From contig NZ_JAAXPA010000007.1 of the NCBI RefSeq assembly GCF_012396235.1, positions 186,001 through 250,000 of the forward strand: a stretch of DNA of 64,000 bases, written 5' to 3'. This DNA comes from Rhodococcus opacus (GTDB taxonomy: Bacteria > Actinomycetota > Actinomycetes > Mycobacteriales > Mycobacteriaceae). The notes below the pieces were generated by a model. It did no database searches. It had not been told where the DNA came from and saw nothing but the letters and a program-made list of their open reading frames with translations. The position numbers were made by a program, and so were the translations under genes. Shown here piece by piece: positions 9,593-18,533 of the stretch. Each line of letters starts with the position of its first letter. The stretch's first letter is position 1.

Positions 9593-10763
9593 GCTTCACC
9601 GGCATCTCCTCGAGCCCCGACACGAAGTTGGCAGGACGACGCCGCAGCGGGCCGTCGTCGACGAGCACCATGCCCGGCAGCCGCGACAGCAGTTGCTCGA
9701 ACATGATCTTCGCTTCGAGCCGGGCGAGTTGGTTGCCGAGGCAGAAGTGGGTGCCGAAACCGAACGCGACGTGCGGGTTCGGCGACCGTTCGATGTCGAA
9801 CACCTCGGGATGCTCGAACACCGCCCCGTCGAAGTTGGCGGATTCGAAGAGCAGCATCATCTTCTCGCCCTCGCGCAGGTCGGTTCCGAAGAATTCGATG
9901 TCGCGGGTGACCGTGCGGCACATGTTCTTGATCGGCGACGACCAGCGGAGCATCTCCTCGACCGCCGCCGGGATGCCGTCGGGGTCGTTCACGAGCCGCT
10001 TTTGCTGATCGGGGTGCCGCATCAGTTGTTCCATGCCGCCGCTGAGAACGTGCCGGGTGGTCTCGTCGCCGCCGATCAGGATCAGCAGGGTTTCGCCGAC
10101 GATGTCCGGGTCGCTGAGCCGGTGACCGTGGATCTCGCTGTGCACGAGGATGCTGGTGAGGTCGTCCGTCGGATTCTGCCGCCGCTCCGCGATGGTGCGG
10201 AGCGTGAATTCGTTGAATGCCAGGTAGGCGTTGGCCTGTGCCTGGAGTTCCTCCGGGGTGGCGTTGCTGCCGAGGGCGTTCATCAGGTCGTCGGACCATT
10301 GCAGGAACGTGTCGCGTTCCTCGGGCCGCACGCCGAGCATGTCACCGACGACGGCCATGGGAAGCGGCGCGGCCAGGTCGCGCACGAAGTCCACTTCGTC
10401 CTTGTCACACGCGGCGTCGATGAGGTGATCGCAGATCTCCCGGATCCGGTCGATCTTCGCTTCCACCTGCTTGCGGGTGAAGCCGGCGTTGACGAGTCGG
10501 CGATGCTGCAGGTGCTGCGGGTCGTCCATGTCGATCATCTGCGGCAGCGGGCCTACCCCGGGCCGGATTCCGCCCGCGTTGGAGAACAACTCCGGATTGC
10601 GTTCGGCCGCCAGGACGGCCTCGTACGATGCGGCGCCGAGAATCCCGTCCGCGCGATACACCGGTTCGTGGGCGCGCATCCATGCGTAGGCCTGCCGCGG
10701 GTCGCCGAGCTCGCCCGAGTAGAACCGTCCGTCGATCAGATCGAATTCCGGTCTGTCCGTCAT
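9588..10763 (-). CDS. cyp142: CYP142-like cytochrome P450 (steroid C26/27 hydroxylase)
   Basis: A 391-residue soluble P450. The I-helix GGDETTRH (231-238), the EMLR pair (Glu270/Arg273) and the heme loop FGFGTHFCLGNQ with ligand Cys341 are clear. Stretches such as ELFSNAGGIRP, MIDMDDP, RDLAAPLPMAV and KMMLLFESANFD match CYP142 of M. tuberculosis as recalled. CYP142 oxidises the cholesterol or cholestenone side-chain terminus and is an alternative to CYP125. ATG 10763 follows a GAGGAGT ribosome site. KstR-like sites in the divergent promoter region support steroid control. Confidence 0.87.
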   Translation of the reverse strand: MTDRPEFDLIDGRFYSGELGDPRQAYAWMRAHEPVYRADGILGAASYEAVLAAERNPELFSNAGGIRPGVGPLPQMIDMDDPQHLQHRRLVNAGFTRKQVEAKIDRIREICDHLIDAACDKDEVDFVRDLAAPLPMAVVGDMLGVRPEERDTFLQWSDDLMNALGSNATPEELQAQANAYLAFNEFTLRTIAERRQNPTDDLTSILVHSEIHGHRLSDPDIVGETLLILIGGDETTRHVLSGGMEQLMRHPDQQKRLVNDPDGIPAAVEEMLRWSSPIKNMCRTVTRDIEFFGTDLREGEKMMLLFESANFDGAVFEHPEVFDIERSPNPHVAFGFGTHFCLGNQLARLEAKIMFEQLLSRLPGMVLVDDGPLRRRPANFVSGLEEMPVKL

Positions 10764-10809
10764 CGAGGTACTCCTCAGCATTGAATCCCGCCAATCGTGC
10801 CCTGATAAT

Positions 10810-10821
10810 AGAACGTGTTCT
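10810..10821. promoter_or_regulatory. KstR-like operator near cyp142
   Basis: AGAACGTGTTCT has perfect AGAAC/GTTCT arms around a 2-bp centre. The 14-mer from 10808 fits the KstR consensus TnnAACnnGTTnnA at all fixed positions except the last. It lies 46 bp upstream of the cyp142 start. Confidence 0.7.
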
Positions 10822-10874
10822 TACTATGACGCAGTGGTATAGCGGCAAGTTTCACAGATCCTCGGCTCGAGAAT

Positions 10875-10888
10875 TGACACGAGTTCTA
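10875..10888. promoter_or_regulatory. Second KstR-like operator, upstream of the SDR
   Basis: TGACACGAGTTCTA fits TnnAACnnGTTnnA with a single mismatch (CAC for AAC). It ends a few bases before the ribosome site of the SDR gene, so the SDR/decarboxylase-like operon may be under KstR as well. Confidence 0.55.
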
Positions 10889-10904
10889 TTACCTGGAGGT
10901 GGAC

Positions 10905-11756
10905 GTGGTTACCAACGACGGCAGCAGCGGGCTCGCGAAGACGTCCGTACTCGTCACCGGCGGCGGCAGTGGTATCGGACTGGGCGTCGCCACCGCCCTG
11001 GCGGCCGAGGGCGTCCACGTCACGATCTGCAGTCGCAGCGAAGAGAAACTGACGCGCGCAGCGGAGCAGATCACCGCCGACAATCCCGCGGGGACGGTCG
11101 ACACGATCACCGCCGACGTCACGAACGAGGACGACGTCATCCGCGCGGTCGCCAGGGCGAGCGAGCGCACCGGGCAACTCGACGGCGTCGTCACGTGCGC
11201 AGGCGGGAACGAAACGGTGGGACCCGTGACCCAGCTGGACGTCGACGCGTGGCGGCGGACCGTGGACCTGAACCTCACCGGCACCATGCTGACGATCAAG
11301 CATTCCGCCCGGGCGCTCGTCGCCGGGGGCGGCGGTTCCATCGTCACCATCTCCTCGATCGCGAGCAGCAACACCCACCGCTGGTTCGGCGCATACGGTC
11401 CGTCCAAGGCGGGAGTCGACAACCTGACGCAACTCGCCGCCGACGAACTCGGGGCCAGCAACGTCCGCGTCAACTGCATCCGCCCCGGCCTGACCCGCAC
11501 CGACCTCGTCGCGCTCATCACCGACGGCGGACCCGTCCTCGACGACTACATGGCCAACACCCCGATCGCACGGGTCGGCGAGGTCACCGACATCGCCGCG
11601 CTCGCCAAGTTCCTCCTCGGCCCCGACTCCACCTGGGTCACGGGGCAGATCATCAACGTCGACGGCGGCCAGATGTTGCGTCGCGGGCCCGACTTCACGT
11701 CGATGTTCGAGCCCATGTTCGGCGCCGACGGTCTGCGCGGGGTGGTCGCGCCGTGA
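10905..11756 (+). CDS. Short-chain dehydrogenase/reductase next to cyp142
   Basis: A 283-residue classical SDR with VTGGGSGIG at the cofactor site, a CAGG variant of NNAG, and the YGPSK active-site pair. It ends with a typical INVDGG C-terminus. GTG 10905 is preferred over the in-frame GTG at 10899, because the GGAGG sequence at 10895-10899 would overlap the earlier codon but lies five bases ahead of the later one. The gene overlaps the downstream ADC-like gene by 4 bases. Placement opposite CYP142 with a KstR-like site suggests oxidation of a steroid or side-chain alcohol. Substrate unknown. Confidence 0.82.
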   Translation: MVTNDGSSGLAKTSVLVTGGGSGIGLGVATALAAEGVHVTICSRSEEKLTRAAEQITADNPAGTVDTITADVTNEDDVIRAVARASERTGQLDGVVTCAGGNETVGPVTQLDVDAWRRTVDLNLTGTMLTIKHSARALVAGGGGSIVTISSIASSNTHRWFGAYGPSKAGVDNLTQLAADELGASNVRVNCIRPGLTRTDLVALITDGGPVLDDYMANTPIARVGEVTDIAALAKFLLGPDSTWVTGQIINVDGGQMLRRGPDFTSMFEPMFGADGLRGVVAP

Positions 11757-12481
11757 CGTCGCATCAGGTTCTCGGCAAGCAGGTCGACATGCCCGTGCAG
11801 ATCCGGGCCGCGTCGGCGTTCATGGCGATGTATTCGGTGCCGACCGCCGCCGCCCAGTCGCTGATCGACTACTCCGGACTGGAGATCCTGCAGTTCCGGC
11901 CCGGACGCGGCATCTGCGTGCTCGTGTTCGTCGACTACGTGGACGGCGACCTCGGCCCGTACAACGAATTCGGGGTGGCGTTCCTCGTCCGCGACCATCG
12001 GGCCGACGGCACCTCGGTCCGCCGGGACCTGAAGGCGCTGGCCCAGGGTCGGGCGGGGGCTCTGATCCATCAACTGCCCGTCGACGGCGACTTCACCCTG
12101 GCCGCCGGTCGCGGCATCTGGGGCTTCCCGAAGGTCCTGGCCGATTTCGACGTCGACCACACCGGTTCCGTCAAGCGCGGTTCGGTGAGCCGGGAGGGCC
12201 GGCTGATCGCCCAGTTGAGCGTCAACCCGGGCATTGCGGTGCCGGGTTCGGGGGCCGGCACGTCGCTCGCCGCCTATTCGCACCTCGACGAACTCACCCG
12301 GTTCACCACCTGGGACATGAACCCGACCGGGGTCCGCTCCCGGCCCGGAGGCGCGGAGCTGAAACTGGGCAGCCACCCGATCGCGGACGAATTGCGGTCG
12401 CTGGGACTTCCGAAACGGGCACTCCTCACGTCCTCGATCCCCGAATTGAAGATGACGTTCGGGGACGCGCGGCCCGTCTGA
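11753..12481 (+). CDS. Acetoacetate-decarboxylase-family protein
   Basis: A 242-residue protein of the acetoacetate decarboxylase superfamily. GTG 11753 overlaps the SDR stop (GTGA). Family features include RPGRGICVLVFVDYVDGDLGPYNEFGV near residues 48-74, and the GRGIWGFPKVLADFDV segment that forms the substrate pocket. Members in actinobacteria often sit in steroid or lipid loci and have not been assigned a reaction. Decarboxylase activity should not be assumed. Co-transcription with the SDR suggests successive steps on the same metabolite. Confidence 0.75.
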   Translation: MTSHQVLGKQVDMPVQIRAASAFMAMYSVPTAAAQSLIDYSGLEILQFRPGRGICVLVFVDYVDGDLGPYNEFGVAFLVRDHRADGTSVRRDLKALAQGRAGALIHQLPVDGDFTLAAGRGIWGFPKVLADFDVDHTGSVKRGSVSREGRLIAQLSVNPGIAVPGSGAGTSLAAYSHLDELTRFTTWDMNPTGVRSRPGGAELKLGSHPIADELRSLGLPKRALLTSSIPELKMTFGDARPV

Positions 12482-12487
12482 CCGCAC

Positions 12488-12527
12488 GTGAGTGGCGAAG
12501 CGTGCCCGCGCACGCTTCGCCACTCAC
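12488..12527. terminator. GTGAGTGGC-family palindrome, copy 1
   Basis: A perfect 17-bp stem (12488-12504 with 12511-12527, loop CCCGCG) starts seven bases after the ADC-like gene stop. The outer arm GTGAGTGGC is shared with the palindromes at 18493 and 52334. It probably terminates the SDR/ADC-like operon before the ceramidase gene. Confidence 0.75.
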
Positions 12528-12637
12528 ATGGGGGTTGCGCCGATTACCGAACTGGGGTCCAATACCGGCTACGGTTCTGGACGCTTGACCAATTCGTGGC
12601 ACCCCCGGGGGGGCGGCCACCGAAAGGACGATCGGTA

Positions 12638-14671
12638 GTGCAGATCAGACGACGCAGCGTGCTTGCGGGGGCGGCCCTGACTCCGGCGTTCGCCGCGCTC
12701 GGTTCCGGGACGGCGGCCGCAGAACCCGCGACCGACGGCGACGGCGAATTCCTCGTCGGTGTCGGCATTTCCGACGCCACCGGGCCGGTCGCCGACGTCG
12801 GGATGATGGGGTACTCCAGTTTCGAGCAGCGCGCCGAGGGACTGCATCAGCGGACCCGTGCGCGGGCGTTCGTGTTCGCCGAGCCCGGCAGGCAGCGCGT
12901 GGTCTACGTGTGCGTCGACGTGTGCATGATCTTCCAGTCCGTGCACGACGCCGTACTCGCCCGGCTCGCGGAACTCCACGGCGACCTGCACACCGAGCGG
13001 AACGTCATGCTCACGGCGGTGCACTCCCACGCGGCGTGCGGCGGCGCGTCCCACGACTACGCCTACAACCTCGCCGTGCTCGGCCACAACCGTCAGGTGT
13101 TCGACGCCGAGGTCGGTGGCATCGTCGAGGCGATCACCGCCGCGCACGATTCCCTCGCCCCCGGTTCGGTGTCGTACGGCCGCAGCGAACTCACCGATGC
13201 CAGCGTCAACCGTTCGCGGTTCGCCTTCGACCGCAACCCCGCCGAGGACCGGGACTACTATCCCCTTGGCATCGACACGTCGATGCGGGTCCTGCGAATC
13301 ACGCAGGGCGGCAGAGACGTCGGGGCGATCAACTGGTTCCCGACCCACGGCGCTTCGCTCACCGACACGAACCATCTGATCTCCGGTGACAACAAGGGCG
13401 CGGCCGCCTACTTCTGGGAGCACGACCACGAGGGTGTCCGTTACCTCGACGACCAGAAGCCGCATTTCGTCGCCGCGTTCCCGCAGACGAACACCGGCGA
13501 CATGTCCCCCAACCTCGATCTCCGGCCCGGCCACGGTCCCACCGACGACGAGTTCGAGAACACCCGCATCATCGGGCAGCGGCAGGTCGCGGCAGCACGC
13601 ACGGCGTGGGAGGCGGCGTCGGAGACCCTCACCGGCGGCGTGGACAGCCGAATCATGTACCTCGACATGGCCAATCAGGAGGTCGGCGGCGAATTCACCC
13701 CCGACGGCCGCACCTGCCGGACCTCCCCCGCGTGTGTCGGCGCCGCCATGAGCGCGGGCAGCACCGAGGACGGTCCCGCCATCCCGATCTTCCCGGAGGG
13801 CACCACCAATCCGCTCGTCGACGCACTCGGTGGGATGGACGCGCCGATCCCGCAGTGGCTGCAGGATGCGCAGGCCCCGAAACTCGTGCTGGTGGCCGTC
13901 GGTCTGCTGCCACCCGACGGGTGGGTTCCGCACGTGCTGAAAATCCAGATCCTCCGCATCGGCGGCGTGTACGTCGTGGGCGGCCCAGCGGAATTCACGA
14001 TCGTGTCCGGGCTGCGGATCCGCCGCACCGTCGCCGACAGACTCGACGTCCCGCTGGAGAACGTGATCTTCCAGGGGTACGCCAACTCGTACGCGAGTTA
14101 CTGCACCACCCCGCAGGAGTACGACGCGCAGCAGTACGAGGGCGGCTCGACCCTGTTCGGCCGATACACACTGCCCGCGTACCAGCAGGGATTCGCGGCG
14201 CTTGCGGACGCTTTGCGCACCGGTCGCGACGTTCCCCGCGGCCCGGCACCCCGCGACCTGTCGCAGTTCCAGCCCTACCTCGGTCCGGGCATCGACCGCG
14301 ACGAACCGCCCGCAGGCCGCGTCTTCGGCGACGTGCTGACCCAGCCCGCCGCGAAAGCGTCGGCGGGCGAACAGATCGCGGCCGAGTTCGTCACCGGCCA
14401 CCCCCGGAACGACCCGCGCCGACGTGGCACGTTCCTCGAGATCCAGCGCCGAGGCGGCGACTGGGTGCGTCACGCCGACGACGGCGACTGGTCCACCAAG
14501 TTCCGCTGGACGCGCACCGGGCCGAACCAGTCGGTCGCGCGCATCACGTGGGACGTCCCCGACGGAACCCCCGCCGGACGCTACCGTGTGCAGCACTTCG
14601 GCAACAGCCGCGACGCGGCAGGCACGATCACCGCGTTCACCGGGACGTCGAACGAATTCGAGGTCGGATAG
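12638..14671 (+). CDS. Secreted neutral (alkaline) ceramidase
   Basis: A 677-residue neutral/alkaline ceramidase that hydrolyses ceramide to sphingosine and fatty acid. The first about 30 residues form a Tat-type signal (RRRSVLAGAALTPAFAALG, then TAAAEPA), so the enzyme is exported folded. The family nucleophile motif NTGDMSPN and metal-binding HSHAACGG and GDNKG segments are visible. The C-terminal Ig-like domain (about 560-677) is present. GTG 12638 follows GAAAGGA at 12622. The gene is single, between a terminator hairpin and an unrelated gene. It may serve host- or soil-lipid scavenging. Confidence 0.88.
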   Translation: MQIRRRSVLAGAALTPAFAALGSGTAAAEPATDGDGEFLVGVGISDATGPVADVGMMGYSSFEQRAEGLHQRTRARAFVFAEPGRQRVVYVCVDVCMIFQSVHDAVLARLAELHGDLHTERNVMLTAVHSHAACGGASHDYAYNLAVLGHNRQVFDAEVGGIVEAITAAHDSLAPGSVSYGRSELTDASVNRSRFAFDRNPAEDRDYYPLGIDTSMRVLRITQGGRDVGAINWFPTHGASLTDTNHLISGDNKGAAAYFWEHDHEGVRYLDDQKPHFVAAFPQTNTGDMSPNLDLRPGHGPTDDEFENTRIIGQRQVAAARTAWEAASETLTGGVDSRIMYLDMANQEVGGEFTPDGRTCRTSPACVGAAMSAGSTEDGPAIPIFPEGTTNPLVDALGGMDAPIPQWLQDAQAPKLVLVAVGLLPPDGWVPHVLKIQILRIGGVYVVGGPAEFTIVSGLRIRRTVADRLDVPLENVIFQGYANSYASYCTTPQEYDAQQYEGGSTLFGRYTLPAYQQGFAALADALRTGRDVPRGPAPRDLSQFQPYLGPGIDRDEPPAGRVFGDVLTQPAAKASAGEQIAAEFVTGHPRNDPRRRGTFLEIQRRGGDWVRHADDGDWSTKFRWTRTGPNQSVARITWDVPDGTPAGRYRVQHFGNSRDAAGTITAFTGTSNEFEVG

Positions 14672-14818
14672 CTCTCGACGTGCCCCCGCTCACAAGCTGC
14701 GCCCCGGTGTCTCGCCCACCACATCGACGTTGCACCCCAACGGATTTCACGATCATCCGTCACACCACCGACCGTGCGATGAAACTACTCGGCAATACTT
14801 CCGGACGACAGTGGGTGC

Positions 14819-15667
14819 ATGAACGATGCCGCGAGAGAACCCGGAGTTCATGTCAACGCGTGCGAGGCGTGCGGTCGGCTTCCGCACCCCCGCCGTCTCC
14901 GCCTGGCGCTCGCGAAACTGTGCGCCGTCTTTCCCGTCGAACTAGTGCTCCATGCCTTGGTCATTCATTTCCACGTCTCCTATCTGATGACCGTCACGGT
15001 CCTGACCGTCAGCACCACCGTGTTGGTGATCTGGGTGGTGGAGCCGTCGGCGATGAGACTGCTCGGTGGCTGGCTGCACGGTCCGCCCGACGGCAGGCAC
15101 GGCCATCTCTCGACCGGGCAGTCACTCTGGCGTATCCGTGCCCGGGTGAGCGACCAACCGGGACAGCTCGAGTCGCTGGCCCGCAACCTCGCGAAGCTGG
15201 ATGCCAACATCCTGACCGTGCACGTCCATCACCTGGACGGCGGTTCGCTCGACGAGTTGATCGTCGGGGCGGGCCGGGAGACGTCACCGGAGGCGCTGTC
15301 GCATGCCGTCCGGGCCGGGGGCGGCCGCAGTGTGGGCATCTGGCCGGCGTCGGCGCTCGCGCTGATCGACGGCCAGACGAAGGCGCTGACGTTGGCATCG
15401 CGGGTGGCGGCCGATCCGTCCGAACTGCCCCTGTCGATCGCGGAGCTTCTCGGCGCCCAGTATGTCGATTCGCTCGTGAGCGACCATCCGGCCACGGCGG
15501 CGTCCGTCGCGATCCCGTCGGGTGAGGGTGAGCCGCTCGTCTTCGTGCGGCCGGTGGACGAGCCGTTCACTCCGGCCGAGATCGCGCGTGCTCGTCGCCT
15601 CAGCGAGTTGGCGCAGCGAACACGCGAGACCGCGAACTCGGGGGGACTCGCCGACCCTGCCACGTGA
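14819..15667 (+). CDS. Membrane protein with ACT-like domain, unknown function
   Basis: A 282-residue protein with no assigned function. A short N-terminal segment with CEAC (15-18) precedes two hydrophobic helices at about 34-51 and 56-74. A cytoplasmic region from about residue 104 (LWRIRARVSDQPGQLESLA) has the beta-alpha-beta pattern of an ACT amino-acid-sensing domain. The remainder is Ala-rich and helical. Membrane plus ACT architecture suggests sensing rather than catalysis. It stands alone, with no operon partner. Confidence 0.65.
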   Translation: MNDAAREPGVHVNACEACGRLPHPRRLRLALAKLCAVFPVELVLHALVIHFHVSYLMTVTVLTVSTTVLVIWVVEPSAMRLLGGWLHGPPDGRHGHLSTGQSLWRIRARVSDQPGQLESLARNLAKLDANILTVHVHHLDGGSLDELIVGAGRETSPEALSHAVRAGGGRSVGIWPASALALIDGQTKALTLASRVAADPSELPLSIAELLGAQYVDSLVSDHPATAASVAIPSGEGEPLVFVRPVDEPFTPAEIARARRLSELAQRTRETANSGGLADPAT

Positions 15668-15719
15668 TCTTGCGGACATCCCCGACGACGGCCTGGGTGC
15701 GAGAGACACTACGACGGTG

Positions 15720-16691
15720 ATGTTCGCGCGCACTTCGACTGTCCTGACGATCGGCGTCGCCACGCTCGGCCTCCTGGCCACCACCGCCGGCGCGGCGCCG
15801 ACGTACGCCGTCACCGCCACCGTTCCCGTCGGGCTGACGCCGATGCAGGTGGCGGTCGCACCCAACGGCGCCGTCACGTACGCCACGAACTCCGGGGCCA
15901 ACAGCGTCTCCGTCATCGACACCGCAACGTACGCCGTCACCGCCACCGTCCCGGTGGGCGGCGGACCCACCGGGATCGCCGTCACCCCGAACGGTGCGCG
16001 GGTGTTCGTCGTGAACACCGCAGACCGGACGGTGTCCGTGATCGAGACCGCCACCAACACGGTGGCGGCCACGATCCCGGTCGGCGAATTCGCCTTGGCG
16101 GTCGCGGTATCCGCCGACGGGGCCCACGCCTACGTCACGAACGGCGTCGAGAGCACCGTCTCCGTGATCGACACCGCCACGAACACGATGACCGCCACGA
16201 TCCCGGTCGGCGCCTTCCCCATCCAGCTCGCGGCCAACGGCACGCACGTGTACGTCACCAACTCCTCCGACAACACGGTGACGGTGATCGACACGGCCAC
16301 GACGACCGTCGTCGATACGATTCCCGTCGCCTCCCACCCCAGTGCCGTGACGGCGACGAACGACCGGGCCTACGTGCGGAGCGGCGCGGAGATGTCGGTG
16401 ATCGACGCCGCCACCAACACGGTGACCGCCACGTTCGGCGTCGACGGGATAATGGGCGGCGCCGCGGTGACCGGGGACGGAAACACGCTGTACGTCATCG
16501 ACTCCGAGGGTGGGTCCGTCACGGTCTTCGATCCGGGCACCAACGCCGAGGTGACGTCGCTCGCCGTCGGCAGCAGCGCTGGTGGCGTCGCGGTCTCCGC
16601 CGACGGCACGAAGGCCTACGCCACCAGCCAGAACGACAACACGATCGCCACCATCACGCGCGCAGCGGGCGACGCGCCGCGGCCGCGCTGA
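15720..16691 (+). CDS. Exported YVTN-type beta-propeller protein
   Basis: A 323-residue protein with a signal peptide (about 1-25, ending TTAGAA). Roughly seven repeats follow, each about 40 residues, of the form VSVIDTATxTVTATIPVG ... AYVTN. These build a single beta-propeller of the YVTN/SMP-30-like class, usually a surface or periplasmic binding scaffold. ATG 15720 is used; a GTG lies one codon earlier. The stop is two bases from the convergent MFS gene. The repeats are at protein level and the DNA copies have diverged. Ligand unknown. Confidence 0.8.
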   Translation: MFARTSTVLTIGVATLGLLATTAGAAPTYAVTATVPVGLTPMQVAVAPNGAVTYATNSGANSVSVIDTATYAVTATVPVGGGPTGIAVTPNGARVFVVNTADRTVSVIETATNTVAATIPVGEFALAVAVSADGAHAYVTNGVESTVSVIDTATNTMTATIPVGAFPIQLAANGTHVYVTNSSDNTVTVIDTATTTVVDTIPVASHPSAVTATNDRAYVRSGAEMSVIDAATNTVTATFGVDGIMGGAAVTGDGNTLYVIDSEGGSVTVFDPGTNAEVTSLAVGSSAGGVAVSADGTKAYATSQNDNTIATITRAAGDAPRPR

Positions 16692-16693
16692 CG

Positions 16694-17893
16694 CTAGACC
16701 GACACCACCGCCGGACCCTCCTCCACCGGCTGATCTTTCGACCGACGGTCGAGGGCGGTGGCGAGGACGAGAACAGCGAGCGCCCCCACGGTCAGTGCGG
16801 CACCCATCCAGATCGGCGACGTGAAGCCGAGTCCCGCGGCGATGGTGATGCCGCCGAGCCACGCCCCGAGTGCATTGCCCACGTTGAAGGCGGCGATGTT
16901 TGCGCCGGACGCCATCGTCGGCGCCTGTGCCGCGTAGTTCATGATCCGCATCTGCAGCCCGGGGACGGTCGCGAAACCGAAGGCGCCCATGAAGAACAGG
17001 GCCATGATCGTCATCGGCTTGCTCCCCGCGGTGAGCGCGAACACGACGAGCACGACGGTGAGCACGGCGAGGATCGTGATCAGCGTGCGGGTGAGTGCCT
17101 TGTCGGCGGCCCGGCCACCGAGGACGTTGCCGACGAACAGACCGCCGCCGAAGAGCACGAGGAGCCACGGGACGCTGGTCGACGCGAATCCGCCGACCTC
17201 GGTGAGGGTGAACGCGATGTACGTGAACGCACCGAACATGCCGCCGAATCCGAGGATGGTGACGGCGATCGAGAACCACACCTGCGGAGACCGGAAGGCC
17301 TGCAGTTCGGTGCGCAGACCGCCGGATTCCGGTGCGTCCGCCGGACGGGACACGGACGGCACCAGCGTTGCGATGCCGATCAGCGCCACGACGCCGATGA
17401 CGGTGATGGCCCAGAACGTGGAGCGCCAGCCGAACTGCTGGCCGAGGAAGGTGCCGAACGGGACGCCGAGAACGTTGGCGATGGTCAGTCCCGCGAACAT
17501 CGTCGCGATCGCGCCTGCCCGCTTGCTCGCGGGCACGAGGTCGGCGGCGAGGACCGAGCCGATGCCGAAGAACGCGCCGTGGCACAGGGCTGCGAGGACG
17601 CGTCCGCCCATCATGACCTCGTACGTCGGGGCCAGCGCCGACAGGAGATTGCCGCCGATGAACAGCACCATCAGCGCCTGGAGTACGCGTTTGCGGTCGA
17701 AGCGGGTGACGGCTGCGGTGATGACGATCGCCCCGATGGCGACGGAGAGGGCGTAGCCGGAGATGAGGTAGCCGGCCACCGACTCGCTCACCTGGAAATC
17801 GGCCGACACCTCCGGCAGCAATCCCATGATGACGAATTCGGTGAGACCGATCCCGAAGCCGCCCATTGCGAGGGCGAGCAGACCCAGTGGCAT
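16694..17893 (-). CDS. MFS drug/sugar exporter (DHA1 family)
   Basis: A 399-residue major-facilitator protein with 12 predicted helices, close to the AraJ/CmlR type of proton-driven exporters. TEFVIMGLLPEVSADF in the first helix is characteristic, as are the FDRKRVL loop and PFGTFLGQQFGWR. ATG 17893 is chosen, with AGGAG eight bases upstream; a GTG at 17902 would overlap that ribosome site. It is divergent from a MarR-family gene, the common repressor/exporter pairing, so export of a toxic aromatic or antibiotic is likely. The compound is unknown. Confidence 0.85.
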   Translation of the reverse strand: MPLGLLALAMGGFGIGLTEFVIMGLLPEVSADFQVSESVAGYLISGYALSVAIGAIVITAAVTRFDRKRVLQALMVLFIGGNLLSALAPTYEVMMGGRVLAALCHGAFFGIGSVLAADLVPASKRAGAIATMFAGLTIANVLGVPFGTFLGQQFGWRSTFWAITVIGVVALIGIATLVPSVSRPADAPESGGLRTELQAFRSPQVWFSIAVTILGFGGMFGAFTYIAFTLTEVGGFASTSVPWLLVLFGGGLFVGNVLGGRAADKALTRTLITILAVLTVVLVVFALTAGSKPMTIMALFFMGAFGFATVPGLQMRIMNYAAQAPTMASGANIAAFNVGNALGAWLGGITIAAGLGFTSPIWMGAALTVGALAVLVLATALDRRSKDQPVEEGPAVVSV

Positions 17894-17950
17894 CGCAGCC
17901 ACTCCTTTCGTACAGACTGGGAGATAAGAGCGCTAGCTCGAATACCGCGT

Positions 17951-18006
17951 CTGCATTAGTTGCAGGCGCGCCATAAATAGTTGCACACGCCCGCTATGTG
18001 CGCAAG
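17951..18006. promoter_or_regulatory. Probable MarR operator region between MFS and marR genes
   Basis: The region contains CTGCA-N5-TGCAG (17951-17965), a direct repeat TAGTTGCA at 17957 and 17978 (21 bp apart, two helical turns), and an imperfect inverted repeat TTGCACAC/GTGCGCAA (17981-18006). It sits in the only spacer shared by the divergent exporter and MarR genes. MarR binding is inferred. Confidence 0.5.
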
Positions 18007-18048
18007 CTGGTATTCTGACCTTGCAGTCGTATCCACAGGAGGTGGCCC

Positions 18049-18492
18049 ATGGCAGTCGCTGACGACGCCGTCGAGATCCGGTCGCAGGGATGGCGCACGC
18101 TCGCGGCCCTGCACGGGCTGCTCGAGGCGGAGCTCGAGCGCGCCCTACAGCGCGGGCACGATCTCTCGGTGGTCGAGTACACGGTGCTCGACGCACTCAG
18201 CCGTCAGGACGGCTGGCACATGCGCATGGCGCAACTCGCCCGCGCGGCGGCGCTGAGCAGCAGCGCCACCACCCGGCTGGTGAACCGTCTGGAGAACCGC
18301 GGACTGCTCACCCGCATTCTGTGCGACGACGACCGTCGCGGCATCTACACCGAGCTCACACCCGCGGGCCGGGCCGCACTGGACGAGGCGCGCCCCACCC
18401 ACGACGCCACGCTGGAAGCGGCGCTCGATCGGGCCGCCGACATTCCCGAGCTCGCCCACCTCGCCCGGGCACTGCACGAGTTCCCCGCATAG
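18049..18492 (+). CDS. MarR-family transcriptional regulator
   Basis: A 147-residue winged-helix protein. The recognition region MAQLARAAALSSSATTRLVNRLENRGLLTR (about 62-91) and the wing CDDDRRGIYTELTPAG are typical MarR. ATG 18049 follows a strong AGGAGG. It is divergent from the exporter at 16694-17893, which it likely represses along with itself until a ligand binds. It ends against a GTGAGTGGC palindrome shared with the convergent dioxygenase gene. Confidence 0.88.
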   Translation: MAVADDAVEIRSQGWRTLAALHGLLEAELERALQRGHDLSVVEYTVLDALSRQDGWHMRMAQLARAAALSSSATTRLVNRLENRGLLTRILCDDDRRGIYTELTPAGRAALDEARPTHDATLEAALDRAADIPELAHLARALHEFPA

Positions 18493-18532
18493 GTGAGTGG
18501 CAAGGCGTGCCGGAGCACTCCTTGCCACTCAC
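18493..18532. terminator. GTGAGTGGC-family palindrome, copy 2
   Basis: Arms 18493-18510 and 18515-18532 form an 18-bp stem with one mismatch and a 4-base loop. It fills the whole gap between the convergent marR and ectD-like genes, as expected of a bidirectional terminator. Confidence 0.75.
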
Positions 18533-18533
18533 G

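Noticed and set aside
12569-14596. A 675-codon open frame on the minus strand opposite the ceramidase gene
   Set aside because: Low-complexity Arg/Gly/Val-rich product with no motifs. It arises from third-position GC bias of the real plus-strand gene.
15720-16691. Possible DNA tandem repeats in the YVTN gene
   Set aside because: The repeat is at protein level. The DNA copies are diverged and not a satellite or CRISPR.
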